From positions 62,001 through 126,000 of the forward strand of contig NZ_JAUEPH010000007.1 in assembly GCF_030403435.1 (NCBI RefSeq): DNA of 64,000 nt, read 5' to 3'. Within the stretch, counting starts at the first letter, position 1, and each line of letters begins with the position of its first letter. The notes under the pieces were generated by a model, which worked only from the letters and a program-made list of their open reading frames with translations, did not search any database and had not been told where the DNA came from. Both the position numbers and the translations under genes were made by a program. Source of the DNA: Algoriphagus sediminis (GTDB lineage Bacteria > Bacteroidota > Bacteroidia > Cytophagales > Cyclobacteriaceae). Below are positions 36,447 to 46,030 of this stretch, piece by piece.

Positions 36447-37272
36447 CGTGAACATTCAAGAATATATCGAATCAGGCAAACTGGAGCTTTTCCTTTTGGG
36501 GGAGCTTACTGAGCGTGAGTGCGAGGAAGTGATTGCTATGGCTAAGGCCCATCCGGAAATTCAAAAGGAACTGGATTCGCTGGAAAAGACAATGTTTGCC
36601 CTAGACGAACTTACTGGTAGTACTCCATCGAAAGGGGTTAAAGACAAGATTTTCCAAACGCTCGAGGAAGACTTTTTCAATGAAAATGAGGCTGGACAGG
36701 CCGTTATTACTCCAAAAGAAGATAGAAAGGTAAAGACTCTCCCTTGGAAAGCTTTTGCGGTAGCAGCATCGTTTTTGGCCATTCTGTCTTTTGCTTCAGC
36801 GATTTATTATGCGAGTAAATTCTATGAAACAAACCAGAGATTCACCGCACTTCTTCAGGATCAGCAAGTGATGGCAGATAATCTGGATCAGGTCCGGCTC
36901 CAAAATGAAGAAGCGAATTCACGACTTGATCGCCTTGTGGCAGGAGATTTTCAAAGGGTGGAAATGGTTGGGGAGACACTGCCCATGCAAACGGATGCCA
37001 AAGTGGATGTTTTTTGGGATAGACAGGCTCAAGAGGTATTTGTGGCTGTGAATAATTTGAACTCCCTTTCCGCGGACTTTGATTATCAGCTTTGGGCCAT
37101 TGGAGAAGATGGGCCGATAGGGATAGGTTTGGTTGATCCCGGTGAAAAATTCACTTTACAACAAATGCAGGCAGTAGCTGATGCGGGGGCTTTTGCCATT
37201 ACCATAGAACCAAAAGGAGGTTCTGAATCTCCAAACTTGGAAAAACTGGTGGTATTAGGCGAAGTGGCCTAA
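36433..37272 (+). CDS. Membrane-bound anti-sigma factor, RskA-like
   Basis: The 279-residue protein has an N-terminal cytoplasmic sigma-binding region with 'LGELTERECEEVIAMAKAHPE'. One transmembrane helix follows (about 98-118), then a coiled segment, and a periplasmic RskA C-terminal domain (about 170-279, with 'VFWDRQAQEVFVAVNNL'). The family sequesters its ECF sigma factor until proteolysed. It starts with TTG at 36433, inside the sigma gene; a GTG at 36448 is the alternative. RseP, encoded at 13.1 kb, is a candidate for the final cleavage, which is inference. Confidence 0.88.
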   Translation: MNESSVNIQEYIESGKLELFLLGELTERECEEVIAMAKAHPEIQKELDSLEKTMFALDELTGSTPSKGVKDKIFQTLEEDFFNENEAGQAVITPKEDRKVKTLPWKAFAVAASFLAILSFASAIYYASKFYETNQRFTALLQDQQVMADNLDQVRLQNEEANSRLDRLVAGDFQRVEMVGETLPMQTDAKVDVFWDRQAQEVFVAVNNLNSLSADFDYQLWAIGEDGPIGIGLVDPGEKFTLQQMQAVADAGAFAITIEPKGGSESPNLEKLVVLGEVA

Positions 37273-37439
37273 GCCACATCAGGGGAACTACGCTTTAAAC
37301 CTGACTATGGCTATTGGAAAAAGCTTTGGGCAACTTTCCATTGAACTAATCTCTATTCCTAGGCTGGCTTTTTTTTACCGATTCTTCTCGAAGAACCAGT
37401 GAAAGCCTCTAGTTAAGTTGAAGATCAATTCTATTAAAC

Positions 37440-40400
37440 CTACTTCCCAAACAAAACACCAACCCCCATCTCACTGGCCATTTTATTAAATGCCGGTACC
37501 TCGGTTTCGATTAAGGCTTTTCCTTCTTTCTCCAATTCTAGCCACTGCTCCCAAAGTTCGGCATGGCGTTTCTTGGACCCCTCAGTGAGTTTTGGAATAC
37601 TGCTATTAGATTGATTAATCATAAAGAGGTAATTCGCGGTAAACTTGTTCGGGAAGTTTTCTACATCATCATAGGCCTTGCTTCTTCGCTGTACCATCTT
37701 TTCATCCCAGGCTTTTAAAGAAGCCATTAATTCTTCACCTGCTGATTTTAATTCAGCCATCCCTTCCATGTCATCCAGTTTTCCCATAAGAGTTTGAAGC
37801 TGATCCTGATAGGCTTTGGCTTGGTTTACCATGCCATGCATCACACGGATTTCTTCTTCCCGGGCACTCATGAATTCATCGTATTCCTGGTACTCGGTCA
37901 TGGTAATCTCGAAGTCAGGATTCGGATTGACTTTGGCGGTAGCCGAAACTTCGCCGGCATCGGTAATCAAGGTGACTTCATAGTCTCCGGGGATCACTCC
38001 ATGCCCACCATAGCCAGCTTCGATATAGGCTGTAGGGATTCCAGGCATTCCATCATGACTAAGGTTCCAGACAAACCGATTCAAACCGGGCTTTTTACTT
38101 AGCATAGGTTCTGGAGATGGACCGCCTGCATAGCTCTGAAAATCCTTATCCTCTTTGGAGGTAAAGGAGCGAATCACTTTTCCAGCACCATTTTTAATCT
38201 CCAATTTGACTTCCGTAGAATCGTCGAAATCTTCTGGTAACTGGTAGTAGATTACAGCACCAAAGGCAGGATTCACCCCTTCGAAAGGATCAGTCCCATC
38301 AAAATCAGAAATATCGCTAGAGGACATAGGACTGTAATATGGAGCCAGAATAGCATCATCTGGGGTGAAAATCTTCAAACTCTTATCATTATCATCCAAC
38401 TCTCTAAGCAAGTTTAAATCATCCAGAATCCAAAAAGATCTTCCAGAGGTAGCTACTACCAAATCATTATGGGCAACTTTCAGATCAGTGATAGGGGTGA
38501 CGGGTAAATTCAATTGTAGGGGTTTCCAGCTCTGACCTCCATTCTGGGAGAAATAAACCCCTAATTCCGTTCCGGCAAAGAGTAAATCTGGATCACTTGT
38601 GTCTTCCCGGACCACTCTGGTAAATGCATCTTCAGGAATCTCTCCTGAAATATTTTCCCAGGATTTTCCGTAATCCGTGCTTTTATAAAGTCCAGGAGTA
38701 TAATCATTGAATTTATATCTGGTCGTGGCAATGTAAACAGTGGCCGGGTCATTCGGCGAAACTTCTATGGCATTGATCAGGCACTCCTCAAGTCCTGCAG
38801 GGGTGATGTTTTCCCAGTTCTCACCACCATCCCGAGTCAGATGAACTAAACCATCGTCACTTCCGGCATAGATAAAACCTTTTTCATGTGGAGACTCGGC
38901 GAGATATGAGATGGTTCCGTAATTCTCGGCCCCGACCGCCTCATTCGTATATGGAATTCCGCCCTTACCTTGTTTTTCCTTTTCATTTCTGGTTAAGTCC
39001 GGGGAGACCAACTCCCAGGAAATCCCACCGTCTCTGGAACGTTGCACATATTGGGAAGCATGGTAAAAGGTTCCCGGTTCATGCTGAGACCAGATGATCG
39101 GAGCATTCCAGTTATATCGATATCGCATATCACTGGCATCCCTACCCAGATATTGAATGGGATCAATCATGACTTTAGTAGAACCTCCAGACTTCATGTC
39201 CAAAAGCTCAACCGTTCCTAAATAACTTCCTCCCATCACATAGCGAGGATCATCCGGATCAAAAGCTAAAAATGCTGATTCGCCACCTGCAGCATGATTC
39301 CAATGTTCTTGGGAAATTCCACCCCGACCTATTCCTATGCTGGAGATCACCACGGAGGAATTGTCCTGCTGCCCACCGTAAATTCGGTAAGGGAACTGAT
39401 TATCTGTATTGATTCGATAGAATTGGGCGGTGGGCATATTATTCTGTGGGGTCCAGGTTTCTCCTCCGTCAAAGGAAATGGAGCCTCCACCATCATCTGC
39501 CAAAATGATATTTTTTGAGTTTTTAGGATTAAACCAAACATCGTGGTAATCCCCGTGTGCACCGTCCAATCTTTCGAAAGTTCTACCTCCATCGATAGAC
39601 TTCAGCATGGGAGCACTCTGAACGATGACGGTGTTTTCATTTTGAGGGTCTGCGAAGACCTCAATATAGTACCATGCTCGTTGGGTCAATCTGTTTTCCT
39701 TATTGATTAAGGTCCAGCTTTCCCCTGCATCGTTTGAAACAAAAAGTCCTCCGGTATCGGCATAGGTATCACTTTCTATAAGGGCATACACTTTATTGGA
39801 ATTGGCTCGTGAAACGGATACAGCCATTTTGCCTTTTGCTTCCGGCAAACCATTATGAATCATTTTCCAGGTTTCACCACCATCGGTGGTCTTATAAAGC
39901 CCCGATCCCGGGCCACCGGAGATGACTTGCCAGGGTTTCCTTTGATGCTCCCAAAGTGCGGCATAAAGAACCTCAGGGGTATTCATATCCATGCTAAGCT
40001 CCACGGCTCCTGACTTCGCATCCAGGTAAAGAACCTTTTCCCAAGTCTCCCCACCATCGGTTGACTTGTATACTCCACGCTCTTCATTGGGCTCAAAAAG
40101 TGCACCTTGAGCAGCCACGTAAACTATATCCGGATTAGTGGGGTGAATTTGAATCCTTGAGATGTGCTGAGTTTCTTCCAGGCCAAGTTTTTTCCAGGTT
40201 TTACCCGCATCGGTGGATTTATAAACTCCATCACCGTAGGAGGTCATCACTCCTCTTGGGGCATGCTCTCCCATGCCAACGTAGACGATATTTGGATTGC
40301 TTTCGGCGACTGCTACTGCACCAACCGAGCCTGTACCAAAGTAACCGTCCGAGATATTTTCCCAGTGCTGTCCAGCATCACTGGTTTTCCAGACTCCACC

Positions 40401-40577
40401 TCCTGTGGTGCCAAAGTAGTAGGTCAGTGGATCATCGACTACCCCGGTGGCAGTCACGGAACGTCCGCCTCGATAGGGGCCGATGTTTCTGTATTTGAGA
40501 GGTAATAAGTTTTCTACTTCTTGAGCTGAAGCAAAAAATGAGGCTAAAAGAAAAATAAGGAGAATGACCTTCTTCAT
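37440..40577 (-). CDS. Large secreted VPS10/BNR beta-propeller protein
   Basis: From the ATG at 40577 the protein has 1045 residues with a signal peptide (about 1-18, ending 'FASA'). Many Asp-box (BNR) repeats of the form S-x-D-x-G-x-x-W follow, for example 'TSDAGQHW', 'STDAGKTW' and 'TTDGGETW'. These form a sortilin/VPS10-like ten-bladed propeller over about residues 40-700, and a C-terminal beta and helical region follows. The family is often labelled 'glycosyl hydrolase', but no catalytic residues can be pointed to. It is probably an exported binding or structural protein. It stands alone on the minus strand. Confidence 0.85.
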   Translation of the reverse strand: MKKVILLIFLLASFFASAQEVENLLPLKYRNIGPYRGGRSVTATGVVDDPLTYYFGTTGGGVWKTSDAGQHWENISDGYFGTGSVGAVAVAESNPNIVYVGMGEHAPRGVMTSYGDGVYKSTDAGKTWKKLGLEETQHISRIQIHPTNPDIVYVAAQGALFEPNEERGVYKSTDGGETWEKVLYLDAKSGAVELSMDMNTPEVLYAALWEHQRKPWQVISGGPGSGLYKTTDGGETWKMIHNGLPEAKGKMAVSVSRANSNKVYALIESDTYADTGGLFVSNDAGESWTLINKENRLTQRAWYYIEVFADPQNENTVIVQSAPMLKSIDGGRTFERLDGAHGDYHDVWFNPKNSKNIILADDGGGSISFDGGETWTPQNNMPTAQFYRINTDNQFPYRIYGGQQDNSSVVISSIGIGRGGISQEHWNHAAGGESAFLAFDPDDPRYVMGGSYLGTVELLDMKSGGSTKVMIDPIQYLGRDASDMRYRYNWNAPIIWSQHEPGTFYHASQYVQRSRDGGISWELVSPDLTRNEKEKQGKGGIPYTNEAVGAENYGTISYLAESPHEKGFIYAGSDDGLVHLTRDGGENWENITPAGLEECLINAIEVSPNDPATVYIATTRYKFNDYTPGLYKSTDYGKSWENISGEIPEDAFTRVVREDTSDPDLLFAGTELGVYFSQNGGQSWKPLQLNLPVTPITDLKVAHNDLVVATSGRSFWILDDLNLLRELDDNDKSLKIFTPDDAILAPYYSPMSSSDISDFDGTDPFEGVNPAFGAVIYYQLPEDFDDSTEVKLEIKNGAGKVIRSFTSKEDKDFQSYAGGPSPEPMLSKKPGLNRFVWNLSHDGMPGIPTAYIEAGYGGHGVIPGDYEVTLITDAGEVSATAKVNPNPDFEITMTEYQEYDEFMSAREEEIRVMHGMVNQAKAYQDQLQTLMGKLDDMEGMAELKSAGEELMASLKAWDEKMVQRRSKAYDDVENFPNKFTANYLFMINQSNSSIPKLTEGSKKRHAELWEQWLELEKEGKALIETEVPAFNKMASEMGVGVLFGK

Positions 40578-40615
40578 ATTGACTTGGTTGATGGTTAAGG
40601 TCACTCAATAAAAGA

Positions 40616-40650
40616 AAAAAGCATGACTAATTCAGCCATGCTTTTTGATT
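40616..40650 (-). terminator. Terminator after the DUF6600 gene
   Basis: A ten-base-pair stem (AAAAAGCATG/CATGCTTTTT, 40616-40646) with an 11-base loop sits just after the stop of the minus-strand DUF6600 gene. The A run on the plus strand is the T-tract of the minus transcript. Confidence 0.75.
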
Positions 40651-40655
40651 TGTTA

Positions 40656-41999
40656 TTAGTTTCCTCGTCCCGAACCTCTGGAAGATGATCGAGAAGTTCG
40701 ACTGCTTTCCCTGCTGCTGTTCCTTGAAGAAGTTTTTGCCTTTGGGCTGGAAGTCCTGCTCCTTGAGCTGCTGGAACTCACTTTCGGAGAGCTTGTTCTG
40801 GAAGAGGATCTGCCCACACTCGAACGCTGAGTTCTTTGTGGCTTCGAGACACTGGACCTGCTTTGCGAAGACCGAGAATTCACTTTTGGAGAAGAAGACC
40901 TATTGGAGGCAGAACTTCTTTCCCTGACACGCTGATTTTGACTTGGTCTAGTCACATTAGAATTTGCTCTGTTTGATCTTGTGCTTACACTGTTTCTATT
41001 GCCACTATCAGAACGTCTGGAAGCACTTGGTCTTTGAACATCAGTTCTCGAAGTACTTTTTCTCGCGGTATTTCTTTGATTTCCATTGTAAGGCTTCACA
41101 TCAAAATCTCGCTGAGGACTTGAACTTCTCACACCTGAATTTCGGTCGGAGGTCCTGCTACTTGTGCTTCTTCTTACTTCATTTTGAGCCCTGGAATTTT
41201 GAGCAGAGTTTGAACTGATTCCTCTCTGTGAGGGGGTTCTGGAGCTTCTGCTTTCCATCCGAGACTCTGTTCTAGCCAGTGGTCTACCATTCTGCGAAAC
41301 TACCTGACGACCTCTGATTCCATTATTTTGAGTTCTGTAGGTCGGTACGCGGTTACTCGTAACTCTTTGGACCTCTCTTCTTGAAGGGCCTGCGATATAG
41401 CGATTATCATTATAAACTACCGTATTGTTTATGATGGTAGTCTGATTATAGATTCTCACACGATTTCTTCTTGGCGGGCAATACCTGAAAACATCATAAG
41501 CATATAAGTTTGCCCTTGGCAGGAAGATAAAGCTGGAAAATGGAAGCCCGATGGAGACATTGATGGAAAATCCAGGTCTCAAAGGAGCCCAGCCGTAATA
41601 TCCGCCTCCAGTCCTCCAACTGACCCATGCAGGGCCCCATTCATATCCGGGAACCCATGCCCAGCTCCTGTAGAACTGATCATAGTACCATCTTCCGTAG
41701 TGAAAAGGCGCCCAGCCCCAGTCATAGTAGGATACCCAGGTATTTCCAAATTCCGTCATTACCCAGTGCCCTTCTGTGGCATAAGGGTGAAAATCCGGGC
41801 CAACTGCAGGAAGCCAGACATATCCATGTCTTGAATCCCTCACCCAGTCACCATAAGGTAGGAGTTCGGAATAGAAGACATCGAAAGAAATTCCTCGATT
41901 GAAATTTAGATTAGCTTTAGATTCAGTGCCAAAGCCAAAGAAAACCAGGGTGAGCAGTAAGGGTACAAACCATCTGCTGTTTTTAGTGAGCCTTTTCAT
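40656..41999 (-). CDS. DUF6600 protein with a long Arg/Ser-rich tail
   Basis: The 447-residue protein has a signal peptide (about 1-29) and a Tyr/Trp-rich DUF6600 domain (about 35-165) with repeats such as 'YGDWVRDSRHGYVW' and 'WAWVPGYEWGPAWVSW'. A ~240-residue low-complexity C-terminal tail is dominated by Ser and Arg, with recurring 'SSPK', 'SSRS' and 'RTSS' motifs. The aromatic domain is common in Bacteroidota envelope proteins of unknown role. A basic, unstructured tail of this size could bind negatively charged surfaces or nucleic acid, which is inference. The tail lacks Cys, and its Lys residues occur in 'PK' contexts. Confidence 0.75.
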   Translation of the reverse strand: MKRLTKNSRWFVPLLLTLVFFGFGTESKANLNFNRGISFDVFYSELLPYGDWVRDSRHGYVWLPAVGPDFHPYATEGHWVMTEFGNTWVSYYDWGWAPFHYGRWYYDQFYRSWAWVPGYEWGPAWVSWRTGGGYYGWAPLRPGFSINVSIGLPFSSFIFLPRANLYAYDVFRYCPPRRNRVRIYNQTTIINNTVVYNDNRYIAGPSRREVQRVTSNRVPTYRTQNNGIRGRQVVSQNGRPLARTESRMESRSSRTPSQRGISSNSAQNSRAQNEVRRSTSSRTSDRNSGVRSSSPQRDFDVKPYNGNQRNTARKSTSRTDVQRPSASRRSDSGNRNSVSTRSNRANSNVTRPSQNQRVRERSSASNRSSSPKVNSRSSQSRSSVSKPQRTQRSSVGRSSSRTSSPKVSSSSSRSRTSSPKAKTSSRNSSRESSRTSRSSSRGSGRGN

Positions 42000-42359
42000 A
42001 ATAGTTTGGTTTAGTAGTGGAAAATGTGGTGGTGGTTTTCCTTTACCTTATAGATGCAAAGTTCTATGCGGTAGTTGCATTAGACACGACTAAAATCAGA
42101 CCAAAGTTCTGCAATTGATTAAAAAAATAAAATAATATTCCAAAAAATTGGATTAAAGTAAATTAATTAGAGAATATCCAGGGTTAATATTTAAAATAAA
42201 ATAAAAAAATAAATCCCTTTAATAAAAAAATAATAAAAGTCTGATTTTTAGGATTGAGGCCATTTAAGTAAGATTTGGCCTTGGGCTAAAGACTAGACGA
42301 AACTTTCTTTGAATTCTGACTCATTCTCGAGAAAAAAATTAAATTATTCTAAAATTGAA
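42000..42359. other. AT-rich intergenic region between divergent genes
   Basis: The 360 bases between the DUF6600 and xylanase genes are visibly AT-rich, especially 42110-42240, where runs of A and T dominate. No open frame, tRNA or clear terminator is seen. It presumably holds the two divergent promoters; I could not place a Bacteroidota -7 box (TAnnTTTG) with confidence. Confidence 0.7.
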
Positions 42360-43493
42360 ATGATGAAAAATCCCTATTCAGTCAGACGTCTCTTGCTATT
42401 AGTTGTACCCGTATTTTTACTTTTCTCATTTCATCAGGATGATTCCCCTTCTTTAAAGGGATTGTTTGAGGAGAGTTTTTACATAGGTGCTGCCTTGAAT
42501 TATCGAGAAGTAAATGGTACTGAAAGTCGGGCACTTCCGGTTTTGCAGAAGCACTTTTCAAGCATTAGTCCTGAGAATGGGCTGAAGTGGGTGCGAGTGC
42601 ATCCTCAACCTGATCTTTATGATTTCGAGTTCGGAGATCAATATGTTCAATTGGGTGAATCGCTTGATGCATTCGTCATCGGCCATACTTTAGCCTGGCA
42701 TCAGCAGGTTCCGGATTGGGTTTTTGAGCAAGAAGATGGTACTCCTAAAACTAAAGCCCAACTATTAGCGACTTTAGAAGATCACATCGAAAATGTGGTG
42801 GGGCGATATCGAGGAAAGATCCAAGGATGGGATGTAGTGAACGAAGCGATTGAAGACAACGGTGAATTCAGAAAATCGAAATGGTTTGAAATAGCCGGGG
42901 TAGACTTTATCAAAACAGCTTTCCGAAAGGCCAATGAAGTAGATCCAGATGCAGAACTCTATTATAATGATTACAACGTTTTCAACCCGAAGAAAAGAGC
43001 CGCCATTTTGGCTTTAGCCAAGGAGCTTCGTGCTGAAGGGATGCGAATAGATGGGATCGGGATGCAAGGTCATTATATGCTTGATAGGCCTTCAGTTGCG
43101 GAAATTGAAAAGGGAATTGTTGAGATTCATGAGGCCGGTTTTAAGGTGATGATTACAGAATTGGATGTGGATGTTTTGAAACGACCAAGGGAGGCAATCG
43201 GTGCCGATTTGGCCAAGTCTTACGAATTTCAAGAAGAGTACAACCCGTATTCTGAAGGTCTTCCCAAAAGTGTGGAACAGGAGCTTACAGCACGTTACAA
43301 GGAAATTTTTGAAGTGTATAAAAAGCATTCGGATAAAATCAGTCGGGTTACTTTCTGGGGGATACACGACGGTGCGAGCTGGTTGAACAATTGGCCGGTG
43401 AGGGGTAGAACGAATTATCCATTAGTCTTTGATCGGGATATCAATCCCAAGACCCAGATATTTAATGACCTTGAGGAATTAATGAAAAAATAG
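42360..43493 (+). CDS. Endo-1,4-beta-xylanase, GH10 family
   Basis: From the ATG at 42360 the protein has 377 residues: a signal segment (about 1-25) and one GH10 TIM-barrel domain. The acid/base Glu is in 'WDVVNEAI' and the nucleophile Glu in 'MITELDVDV', both intact. The substrate-binding 'HTLAWHQQVPDW' motif is present. It hydrolyses the xylan backbone of plant hemicellulose outside the inner membrane. No carbohydrate-binding module or SusC/D pair is near, so it is a lone xylanase rather than part of a polysaccharide-utilisation locus. A TTG start at 42309 is possible but less likely. Confidence 0.93.
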   Translation: MMKNPYSVRRLLLLVVPVFLLFSFHQDDSPSLKGLFEESFYIGAALNYREVNGTESRALPVLQKHFSSISPENGLKWVRVHPQPDLYDFEFGDQYVQLGESLDAFVIGHTLAWHQQVPDWVFEQEDGTPKTKAQLLATLEDHIENVVGRYRGKIQGWDVVNEAIEDNGEFRKSKWFEIAGVDFIKTAFRKANEVDPDAELYYNDYNVFNPKKRAAILALAKELRAEGMRIDGIGMQGHYMLDRPSVAEIEKGIVEIHEAGFKVMITELDVDVLKRPREAIGADLAKSYEFQEEYNPYSEGLPKSVEQELTARYKEIFEVYKKHSDKISRVTFWGIHDGASWLNNWPVRGRTNYPLVFDRDINPKTQIFNDLEELMKK

Positions 43494-43582
43494 GGGATAG
43501 CCACCGCAGCTTCTTTTTTTAGTTAATGGCCTTGAAAGGCAGAATAAACAATCTTGGTTCATATCAATAATTTCTTTTTACC

Positions 43583-43981
43583 ATGCTTTTAGTCATCACT
43601 CAGGGCGAACTTGAAAACTTGATTCGAAATTTTTCTAAAAAGAAAATAAGAATTGAATTTCTCGGGGAGAATCAACTGAAGCTCAAGACATCTGGAGTCA
43701 GCCTGCTCCTTTTTCTTGTCGAAGTGAAGCCAAGGCAGGTGTCGTTTGCCTATAAAATGAATACGGTGGTAAATTTTTTTGTGGAAAAATTCTTGAAGTT
43801 AGATAAACCCGGAATTTCTTGGGATAGGGATCAGCTTCAAATTAAAATCGATTTGGATCAGGTTTTTCTGGATGACAAGTCAAAAGATATTTACCTGAGG
43901 CAACTAGTGATGGACGAAGAAAAAATGATCATAGATTTTTATTTGGCGCAGCCAAACCCTGAAAACCCCACTGAAATCTAG
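43583..43981 (+). CDS. Hypothetical protein, 132 residues
   Basis: I do not recognise this protein. It begins at an ATG after a plausible leader and has no signal peptide, membrane segment or known motif. It contains several amphipathic beta segments ('RIEFLGENQLKLKTS', 'VSFAYKMNTVVNFFVEKF') and a charged end. Its codon pattern looks like that of its neighbours, and the overlap with the converging Gfo/Idh gene is only four bases, which supports a real gene. The fold looks small and soluble. Confidence 0.55.
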   Translation: MLLVITQGELENLIRNFSKKKIRIEFLGENQLKLKTSGVSLLLFLVEVKPRQVSFAYKMNTVVNFFVEKFLKLDKPGISWDRDQLQIKIDLDQVFLDDKSKDIYLRQLVMDEEKMIIDFYLAQPNPENPTEI

Positions 43982-44976
43982 CTGACCGGAGGTTTTGCCA
44001 CCTGATCCATGACCCAATTGGCACGAGCTGCTGATTCGCCTTTGCTTGGGCAGATGCCATCACCTCGAAGTTCTGACACTATCGTTTCGATCAAAGGTTG
44101 CTGAATATGCTTAGGCAAAGCATAAATCTCCTTATGCCAATTCTTTCCTTCCCTTCTAATTTCAAATTCTCCTTTCCCAAAAGTCTCAAACCTGATCTCG
44201 CCCTTACGTCCAATGATGTGAATTTGATCCGTTTCGGCTCCTTCCACAGTTGTAAAGCACCAGTTTCCGGACCCCAAAACCCCATTTTCAAAAACGAAGT
44301 TGCCCACCACAATATCTTCAGCTTCGTATTCTCCTGCCTGGTTGGCAGAATAGCCTGAAGCATGCTGAATAGGGCCGAAGAAAAAGTCCAATAAATCTAG
44401 CTGATGGGACGCTAAATCATAGAAATAACCACCACCAGCTATTTCAGGGATCACCCGCCAGTTGGTTTCAGAATCAGCCACCAGAGTGGATTCCAGAGAT
44501 TGCTTCAGATTGATATGAACTGTCCTGACACTTCCTATTTCTCCCTGATCCAGCAATTCCTTAATCCGCACAAAATGAGGCAAAGCCCGACGGTAATACG
44601 CCACAAATAAAGGGACACCATGCTTTTTGCAGACCTCAATCATTTTCCGGCATTCGCCAAAGTTTCGAGCCATGGGTTTTTCCACATAAACCGGTTTGCC
44701 GGCTTTGGCGGCTTTTGAAGTCATCTCCAAATGGTATTTTGGAGGCGTTGCAATGTAAATGCTATTGACTTTAGGGTCATTGATTAAGGCATCTGCATCA
44801 GAATACCATTTAGCTATTCCATGACGTTTTGCGTAATCCTCAGCTTTTTCAGTATTCCTTCTCATCACCGCTTCAATGCGGCTGTTAGGTATGAGCTGCA
44901 TGGCTGGAGCGGATTTCACTTCGCAGACATTGCCGACTCCGACTATTCCCCAGGAAATTTTAGAAAGAGTTTTCAT
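43978..44976 (-). CDS. Gfo/Idh/MocA-family oxidoreductase
   Basis: The 332-residue protein has the N-terminal Rossmann motif 'GIVGVGNVCEVK' and the family's 'EKPMARNFGECRKM' block containing the conserved Lys-Pro. A C-terminal beta-sheet domain holds the 'GGGYFYDLASHQLDLLDF' segment, with catalytic-type Asp and His. It is an NAD(P)-dependent sugar or polyol dehydrogenase with unknown substrate. It lies four bases downstream of the alcohol-dehydrogenase gene on the same strand, with an ADP-ribosylglycohydrolase-family gene further upstream, suggesting one carbohydrate-related operon. Confidence 0.9.
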   Translation of the reverse strand: MKTLSKISWGIVGVGNVCEVKSAPAMQLIPNSRIEAVMRRNTEKAEDYAKRHGIAKWYSDADALINDPKVNSIYIATPPKYHLEMTSKAAKAGKPVYVEKPMARNFGECRKMIEVCKKHGVPLFVAYYRRALPHFVRIKELLDQGEIGSVRTVHINLKQSLESTLVADSETNWRVIPEIAGGGYFYDLASHQLDLLDFFFGPIQHASGYSANQAGEYEAEDIVVGNFVFENGVLGSGNWCFTTVEGAETDQIHIIGRKGEIRFETFGKGEFEIRREGKNWHKEIYALPKHIQQPLIETIVSELRGDGICPSKGESAARANWVMDQVAKPPVS

Positions 44977-44980
44977 TCTC

Positions 44981-46018
44981 TTAAAATCTATTGATCATCA
45001 ACATTCCAGTATCTCGAAAATCATCCATCCTTGCTAGTTCCTTTCCAGCTTCTTCCAGACTGATGGATCTGCCGATCAAAGCTTCAGGTTTTAGCTTTCC
45101 CTCTTTTATCATTTGAATCATTTCCGGATAAGCATGAGCCTGCATTCCATGACTTCCAAGAATTTCCAGTTCTTTAGCCACCACCAAATGCATGGGGATT
45201 TGAGGATTCGATTGGTCTCCGGCAAGCAACCCAATCTGAATGTGTTTACCTCTTTTTCGGAGAGAGGAAATTGAATTCCAACTTGTCACTTTGCTTCCAA
45301 GGGCATCAATGGAAACATGAGCTCCACTCTTGCTAAGTTCGGAAATCGCCTCAGCCACATTTCCAGCTTTTGCGTTTATGGTGAAATTCGCCCCAGCTGC
45401 TTTGGCCATGCCAAGTTTCTCCTCAGAAATATCCACCGCGATAACAATTGCTCCCAAAGCTGAGGCAATCATAACCGCTGATAGTCCAACCCCTCCGCAT
45501 CCATGAACGGCCACAAATTCTCCTCCTTTCACCTTGCCTTGGGCCACGACCCCACGAAAAGAAGTGGCAAATCTGCATCCAAGTGATGCGGCTGCATCAA
45601 AACTGATTTCATCATCAAGAGACACCAGGTTTGTATCGGCACGATACACAGCCACGTACTCCGCAAATGAGCCCCAATGGGTAAAACCGGGCTGAAATTG
45701 ATAATCACAGATTTGTTGATTTCCACTCTGGCAAGTGGGACAGGTTCCACATGCACAGACAAAGGGTACCGTAACCCGATCACCTTTTTTCCAGTTTTTG
45801 ACATCTTTGCCTACCTCAGTGATGATTCCTGCAAATTCATGCCCAGGAACATGTGGTAATTCTATATCGGCATCATGGCCCATCCAACCATGCCAGTCAC
45901 TACGACAAAGACCAGTAGACTTCACTTCCAGAATTATCCCATCCACAGGGCACTCTGGGTCTGGGACAAGCGATACTTTTGGCTCTTGCTGAAAATGCTC
46001 ATAGAGAACTGCCTTCAT
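44981..46018 (-). CDS. Zinc-dependent medium-chain alcohol/polyol dehydrogenase
   Basis: The 345-residue enzyme has catalytic zinc ligands in '[10 protein letters not shown]' and 'GHEFAG', and a structural-zinc lobe with four Cys ('[17 protein letters not shown]'). Its NAD-binding '[10 protein letters not shown]' motif is also present. It oxidises an alcohol or polyol with NAD(P). It is encoded four bases before the Gfo/Idh/MocA gene and 12 bases after the ADP-ribosylglycohydrolase-family gene. The substrate is not determinable; sorbitol or threonine dehydrogenase-like roles are possible. Confidence 0.9.
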   Translation of the reverse strand: MKAVLYEHFQQEPKVSLVPDPECPVDGIILEVKSTGLCRSDWHGWMGHDADIELPHVPGHEFAGIITEVGKDVKNWKKGDRVTVPFVCACGTCPTCQSGNQQICDYQFQPGFTHWGSFAEYVAVYRADTNLVSLDDEISFDAAASLGCRFATSFRGVVAQGKVKGGEFVAVHGCGGVGLSAVMIASALGAIVIAVDISEEKLGMAKAAGANFTINAKAGNVAEAISELSKSGAHVSIDALGSKVTSWNSISSLRKRGKHIQIGLLAGDQSNPQIPMHLVVAKELEILGSHGMQAHAYPEMIQMIKEGKLKPEALIGRSISLEEAGKELARMDDFRDTGMLMINRF

Positions 46019-46030
46019 TCGATTTAGAAT

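Noticed and set aside
37272-37313. An imperfect hairpin after the anti-sigma gene as a terminator
   Set aside because: The arms pair only in part, the loop is long, and no T-run follows the stem.
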